In this document: piece after piece, positions 5,301 to 7,979 of the stretch | Layout: each line of letters opens with the position of its first letter | Position numbering within the stretch: the stretch's first letter is position 1 | Assembly (NCBI GenBank): GCA_041192505.1 | Contig: JBEEMV010000077.1 | Span: forward strand, 1 to 7,979 | Source of the DNA: CAIODY01 sp041192505 | GTDB lineage: Bacteria; Bacteroidota; Bacteroidia; Chitinophagales; CAIODY01 | Direction of reading: 5' to 3' | Length of the DNA stretch: 7,979 nucleotides | The notes under the pieces: generated by a model | Seen by the model: only the letters and a program-made list of their open reading frames with translations | Told to the model about the DNA's origin: nothing | Databases searched by the model: none | Translations under genes and position numbers: made by a program

Positions 5301-7979
5301 CAATTTCATTGCTGAAAACTATACGGATATTGTTGGAAATAATGCAACACATGTGGTTACAATTAATGGTATATCAAACCCCACAAGATTAGATGGGTTC
5401 ACTATTACAGCAGGGCTTGCCAATGTTTTTACCGATTATTTGGGAATCACAACTGCCAACACAATGGGTAGTGGACTATTTATTGAAAATTCAAACGGCG
5501 GTTTAACAATTTCAAAATGTGTGTTAACAGGAAATTCAAATTATTATGGTGGCACATTGTATAGTTTTGATAGCAAAACAAATATTGAGAAATGTGTGTT
5601 TGCGAACAACTATTCATTTTCATCTGGAGCTGCAACCCTTATTGAAGGCGGACATGCAGCGTTTACGAATACAGTTTTTTACAATAATTTTGCTGATGGA
5701 AGTGCTGCCGTAGCTGTTGCCACACAAGATTCAATTGATTTTATTAATTGTACATTTTATAACAATGCAACCAACAACAATAGTCCTGCTTCTTTTTTGG
5801 TTTCAAATTCTGCATGTTTATTTTCAAACTGTATTCTTTGGAATAATTTTCAAACTTCAATTCCAGAATTCTTTGCAGGCATTAACAATATCACTGCTAA
5901 TAATAATATAATAAAAGGTGGTTTAGTAGGCAATAATTTGAACATCGACCCACAATTTATTAATGCAAATAATCCACAAGGTGCTGATGGAAAATGGGGT
6001 ACAGCCGATGATGGATTGGAGTTGCTCTGCTTCAGCCCAGCACTAAACACTGGCAATAATGCAATGGCAACTTCGGATGATATTATTAGTGTGCCTCGGC
6101 CGCAATTTTTAACAGTTGATATGGGAGCGTATGAAGCCACTGCATTGGGTTATACACCAAGTATAATTATCAGCGCAGCTAAAATCCCTAATTGTTTTAA
6201 TGCTGTTGCATCTTTCAAAAGTACCACTACAAATGCAGGTTCATCGCCAGTCTATCATTGGTTTAAAAATGGGAATATTATTACTGGAGCCGATAGTGCA
6301 AGCTATACGGATAGCACATTTGCGAATAATGATAGCATCACTTGTTTGCTAATTGCGAATGCGCCTTGCCTGACCAACATTTTTGCAATGAGCAATGCTG
6401 TGAAATTAAATTTTGTAAATAATCCATCAACAAAAAATATTTCTACTTCCATTTGTTCGGGAAGTAGCTACAGCGTTGGTTCTTCAACTTTCAACGCAAC
6501 TGGTAATTACATAATTCATTTACAAAATTATTTGGGTTGTGATAGTTTGGTAACGTTGAATTTGCTTGTAAATAATCCATCAACAAAAAATATTTCTACT
6601 TCAATTTGCTCGGGAAGTAGCTACAGCGTTGGCTCTTCTAGTTTTAATGCAACTGGCATTTATACAATTCATCTTCAAAATTATTTGGGTTGTGATAGTT
6701 TGGTAACGTTGAATTTGACAGTAACCAATCCTTCAACAAAAAATATTGCTGCTTCGATTTGTTCGGGAAATATCTACAGCGTTGGTTCTTCGAGTTTTAA
6801 TGCAACAGGTATTTACACCGTTCATCTACAAAATTATTTGGGTTGCGATAGTGTTGTAACTTTAAATTTGGTGGTAAATAATCCATCAACAAAAAATATT
6901 TCGGCTTCAATTTGTTCGGGAAGTAGCTACAGCGTTGGTTCTTCGAGTTTTAATGCGACAGGCATTTATGCCATTCATCTGCAAAATTATTTAGGTTGCG
7001 ATAGCGTTGTAACTTTGAATTTGGTTGTAAATAACCCTTCTACAAAAAATATTGCTGCTTCAATTTGTTCGGGAAGTAGCTACAGTGTTGGCTCTTCGAG
7101 TTTTAATGCAACTGGCATTTACACCATTCATTTGCAAAATTATTTAGGATGCGATAGTTTGGTAACGTTGAATTTGACAGTAACCAATCCATCTACAAAA
7201 AATATTACTACTTCAATTTGTTCAGGAAGTAGCTACGGCGTTGGTTCTTCGAGTTTCAATGCAACTGGCATTTACACGATTCATTTGCAAAATTATTTGG
7301 GTTGCGATAGTTTGGTAACGTTGAATTTGACAGTAACCAATCCATCTACAAAAAATATTACTACTTCAATTTGTTCGGGAAGTAGCTACAGCGTTGGTTC
7401 TTCGAGTTTCAATGCAACTGGCATTTACACCATTCATTTGCAAAATTATTTGGGTTGTGATAGCGTTGTTACTTTAAATCTCGTTGTAAACAATCCTTCT
7501 ACAAAAAATATTTCGGCTTCAATTTGTTCGGGAAGTAGCTACAGCGTTGGTTCTTCAACTTTCAATGCAACTGGCATTTACACCATTCATTTGCAAAATT
7601 ATTTGGGTTGCGATAGCGTTGTAACTTTGAATCTCATTGTAAATAATCCATCTTCAAAAAATATTGCTGCTTCAATTTGTTCGGGAAGTAGCTACAGCGT
7701 TGGCTCTTCGAGTTTTAATGCAACTGGCATTTATACAATTCATCTTCAAAATTATTTGGGTTGCGATAGTGTTGTAACTTTAAATTTGCTTGTAAATAAT
7801 CCATCAACAAAAAATATTTCTACTTCAATTTGCTCGGGAAGTAGCTACAGCGTTGGTTCTTCGAGTTTTAATGCAACTGGCATTTACACCATTCATTTGC
7901 AAAATTATTTGGGTTGTGATAGTTTGGTAACGTTGAATTTGCTTGTAAATAATCCTTCAACAAAAAATATTTCGGCTTC
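2323..7979 (+). CDS. Giant secreted repeat protein, probable surface adhesin (3' end beyond window)
   Basis: One frame stays open from ATG 2323 to the window end, giving at least 1885 codons with no stop. The ATG is the first start after an in-frame TGA at 2275-2277. No Shine-Dalgarno sequence is evident. Residues 1-31 form a signal peptide (KKIFFAAIFFCF core, cleavage likely LFA|Q). Three beta-helix modules follow at about residues 33-408 (A), 416-790 (B) and 886-1271 (C). Ig/PKD-like domains follow B (about 794-879) and C (about 1279-1365). From residue 1367 ten 51-residue repeats run to 1876, and an eleventh is cut by the edge. Protein architectures like this are known in Bacteroidota as exported surface or adhesive proteins. 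No catalytic motif was seen, although parallel beta-helices can also occur in carbohydrate-active enzymes. The C-terminus is missing, so attachment is unknown; a type IX secretion signal is a guess. The regulator gene ends 117 bases upstream. Confidence 0.93.
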   Translation, partial: MNFPKLFNIAQSLKKIFFAAIFFCFSTTLFAQVKYVSTSGGGLHDGSSWNNAYDASQLQMAINSAIPNSQIWVAQGVYKPTDYPNGNNTSNLSDLSFVLKSGVAIYGGFIGNETVLTQRNAILNTTLLSGNVSTFSTTAFCNHVIISSGDDSTTVLDGFHIESGYGQQSGSIIVNGQVVIKSHGAGLYARFSAAKFNQCIFANNNSTTGAGAYLNHSSNGFTNCIFDNNLSSSNTSGGGGIHAVASNFNCSNCVFYNNFGQSGGGIYQAGCASYISNCTFYHNISYSDAWGIFSVNCPNSFIANCLVWGVPNSTSVGITSSGQVPTISYTSVEDVLVSGTNNNTTNPLFIDASNPKGIDNIWATDDDGLTLQFNSPAKDAGDNAVATATDIRNKIRVQAAIIDLGAYENQCPSSSIIYVDSAATGLSTGATWADAYTDLQYAINTAAVACNGAQIWVKKGTYKPTLPPTDMPNGTDRFLTFELKNKVAVYGGFNGTENYLSQRNPKINLTILSGDIGVANNNNDNSYHIVLSNGNDSTAILDGFTIQNGLANSGFSIALQGNTVYFDGGAAIFATHSSAIINQCILQNNFSTNLGGAIYADYSNNTFSNLVLTNNYAQNKGGALFEYSSTLKMNNCVLADNTCTFEGGAMYLWGAVANLFSNCTFYNNTSAQGAAIFSKDNDFCRIQNCIVWNNQPNNSTSIFISGNAPTVNYCAIQNGFVGTGNTSNNPLFSDSSHYKGADNIWATNDDGLIPVLCSPIKNIGTLTNSPTYDLTGINRTSSNGIDLGAYKISSPAVAIDASQTSVSCNGSVTFTATTVNGGSAPTFQWKKNGNVVGNNQPFYTAINLNNNDTITCEMSSNAPCASSAKVVSNAIGITVIDLSARIYVNAAATGNNNGSTWADAFTDLESALEVSCSNAEIWVAKGIYKPSKISPIAIVNNPTAKANTFFIPDGKSLYGGFAGNETQLSQRNIQANTTILSGDLDNNDTNSDSNFIAENYTDIVGNNATHVVTINGISNPTRLDGFTITAGLANVFTDYLGITTANTMGSGLFIENSNGGLTISKCVLTGNSNYYGGTLYSFDSKTNIEKCVFANNYSFSSGAATLIEGGHAAFTNTVFYNNFADGSAAVAVATQDSIDFINCTFYNNATNNNSPASFLVSNSACLFSNCILWNNFQTSIPEFFAGINNITANNNIIKGGLVGNNLNIDPQFINANNPQGADGKWGTADDGLELLCFSPALNTGNNAMATSDDIISVPRPQFLTVDMGAYEATALGYTPSIIISAAKIPNCFNAVASFKSTTTNAGSSPVYHWFKNGNIITGADSASYTDSTFANNDSITCLLIANAPCLTNIFAMSNAVKLNFVNNPSTKNISTSICSGSSYSVGSSTFNATGNYIIHLQNYLGCDSLVTLNLLVNNPSTKNISTSICSGSSYSVGSSSFNATGIYTIHLQNYLGCDSLVTLNLTVTNPSTKNIAASICSGNIYSVGSSSFNATGIYTVHLQNYLGCDSVVTLNLVVNNPSTKNISASICSGSSYSVGSSSFNATGIYAIHLQNYLGCDSVVTLNLVVNNPSTKNIAASICSGSSYSVGSSSFNATGIYTIHLQNYLGCDSLVTLNLTVTNPSTKNITTSICSGSSYGVGSSSFNATGIYTIHLQNYLGCDSLVTLNLTVTNPSTKNITTSICSGSSYSVGSSSFNATGIYTIHLQNYLGCDSVVTLNLVVNNPSTKNISASICSGSSYSVGSSTFNATGIYTIHLQNYLGCDSVVTLNLIVNNPSSKNIAASICSGSSYSVGSSSFNATGIYTIHLQNYLGCDSVVTLNLLVNNPSTKNISTSICSGSSYSVGSSSFNATGIYTIHLQNYLGCDSLVTLNLLVNNPSTKNISA
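2419..3546 (+). repeat. Beta-helix module A of the giant protein (376 residues)
   Basis: This is the first of three related modules directly after the signal peptide. Landmarks in order are KYVSTSGGG, SSWNNAY, QIWVAQGVYKPT, AIYGGFIGNET, TQRN, LLSGN, VLDGFHIESG, then coils of the form '.NC.F.NN' separated by G-rich turns (GAGAYL, GGGGIH, SGGGIYQ), then NIWATDDDGL, SPAKDAGDNA and IDLGAYE. The coils place cysteines at residues 199, 224, 253, 278 and 305, spaced 25-29 residues apart, consistent with successive turns of a right-handed parallel beta-helix. Unlike B and C, this module has no Ig-like domain after it. Only a short CPSSS linker joins it to module B. Confidence 0.8.
3568..4692 (+). repeat. 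Beta-helix module B of the giant protein (375 residues)
   Basis: The second module has the same landmarks in the same order as A and C: IIYVDSAATG, ATWADAYTDLQ, QIWVKKGTYKPT, AVYGGFNGTEN, SQRN, TILSGDIG, ILDGFTIQNG, the coils NQCILQNN, SNLVLTNN, NNCVLADN, SNCTFYNN and QNCIVWNN, then NIWATNDDGL, CSPIKNIG and IDLGAYK. One coil has Leu where the others carry Cys. At protein level it is clearly homologous to the other modules, but no long identical DNA run was noticed, so the duplication is old compared with the downstream 153-bp repeats. Confidence 0.8.
4702..4959 (+). other. Ig/PKD-like domain 1 within the giant protein
   Basis: Roughly 86 residues between modules B and C have an Ig-like beta-sandwich pattern: SVSCNGSVTFTATTVNGG, then PTFQWKKNGNVVG, then NNDTITCEMSSNAPC. 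Cysteines fall at residues 808, 856 and 864. The W of FQWKKNG and the NAPC motif are shared with domain 2 after module C. Domains of this type in Bacteroidota extracellular proteins are usually annotated Ig-like or PKD-like. The role is likely spacing or binding on the extracellular stalk, and no ligand can be inferred. Confidence 0.65.
4978..6135 (+). repeat. Beta-helix module C of the giant protein (386 residues)
   Basis: The third module shows the shared landmarks RIYVNAAATG, STWADAFTDLE, EIWVAKGIYKPS, SLYGGFAGNET, LSQRN, TILSGDLDN, RLDGFTITAG, the coils SKCVLTGN, EKCVFANN, TNTVFYNN, INCTFYNN and SNCILWNN, then KWGTADDGLEL, CFSPALNTGNNA and VDMGAYE. It is slightly longer than A and B because of an insertion around residues 984-1012 (the DNNDTNSDSN stretch and following). 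One coil has Thr in place of Cys. It is followed by the second Ig/PKD-like domain. Confidence 0.8.
6157..6417 (+). other. Ig/PKD-like domain 2 within the giant protein
   Basis: Roughly 87 residues between module C and the tandem repeats match domain 1 in layout: IIISAAKIPNCFNAVASFKS, then PVYHWFKNGNIITG, then NNDSITCLLIANAPC, then MSNAVKLNFV. Cysteines at residues 1291, 1341 and 1349 correspond to 808, 856 and 864 of domain 1. The domain runs straight into the first 51-residue repeat with no linker. Confidence 0.65.
6421..7979 (+). repeat. 153-bp (51-residue) in-frame tandem repeat array, ten full copies plus a partial
   Basis: Units start at 6421, 6574, 6727, 6880, 7033, 7186, 7339, 7492, 7645 and 7798, each exactly 153 bases. 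An eleventh starts at 7951 and is cut by the window edge. Each unit runs NPSTKNI, SICSGSSYSVG, SSSFNATGIY, TIHLQNYLGC, DS(L/V)VTLNL and ends VN or VT. Cys12 and Cys40 of the unit are kept in all ten copies. Most differences are silent third-base changes. Amino-acid variation concentrates at unit positions 8-9 (ST, AA, SA, TT), 43 (L or V), 49 (L, T, V or I) and 51 (N or T). The unit resembles the widespread Bacteroidota extracellular repeat with a C.G.SY start and a GCDS.VTLNL end. It is probably a small beta-sandwich that extends the protein away from the cell. The copy number here is a lower bound. Confidence 0.97.

Noticed and set aside
6421..7979. CRISPR array or non-coding satellite
   Set aside because: The 153-bp period is far longer than CRISPR units, there are no unique spacers, and every copy is in the same open reading frame with mostly silent differences.

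Overview
The window looks like a chromosomal segment of a Bacteroidota bacterium. This rests on strong A+T richness, start codons with no clear Shine-Dalgarno sequence, a TPR/transmembrane/coiled-coil/LuxR-like regulator of the kind common in that phylum, and a secreted giant protein of beta-helix modules, Ig/PKD-like domains and tandem 'GCDS.VTLNL' repeats. No marker identifies the genus.

Layout. Bases 1-136 hold no gene I can name, though short open stretches could be the edge of one. Bases 137-196 are a degenerate tRNA-like sequence: good D-arm box, over-strong hairpin in place of the anticodon arm, broken T arm. An intact tRNA-Ala(GGC) follows at 214-287. From 454 (TTG start) to 2205 is a complete gene for a membrane-anchored TPR protein with a cytoplasmic LuxR/GerE-like helix-turn-helix. 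After a 117-base gap with an A/T-rich inverted repeat, one reading frame opens at 2323 and stays open to the last base of the window (at least 1885 codons, no stop). It encodes an exported, very large, probably surface-exposed protein and covers about 70% of the window.

The giant protein has a clear order: signal peptide; beta-helix module A; beta-helix module B plus Ig/PKD-like domain 1; beta-helix module C plus Ig/PKD-like domain 2; then ten complete copies of a 51-residue (153-bp) repeat, with an eleventh begun at the window edge. The B+Ig and C+Ig pairs look like a duplicated compound unit. The 153-bp copies are nearly identical and all exactly in phase. They differ mostly at silent positions and at a few variable residues, a pattern that points to ongoing recombination between copies.

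How they may work together. The regulator's layout suggests it senses something in the periplasm or envelope and acts on DNA from the membrane. It lies just upstream of the giant gene on the same strand, so a regulatory link is plausible, but the sequence does not prove one. The giant protein fits an adhesin or other cell-surface structural role. Its C-terminus, where a sorting signal such as a type IX secretion domain would lie, is outside the window.
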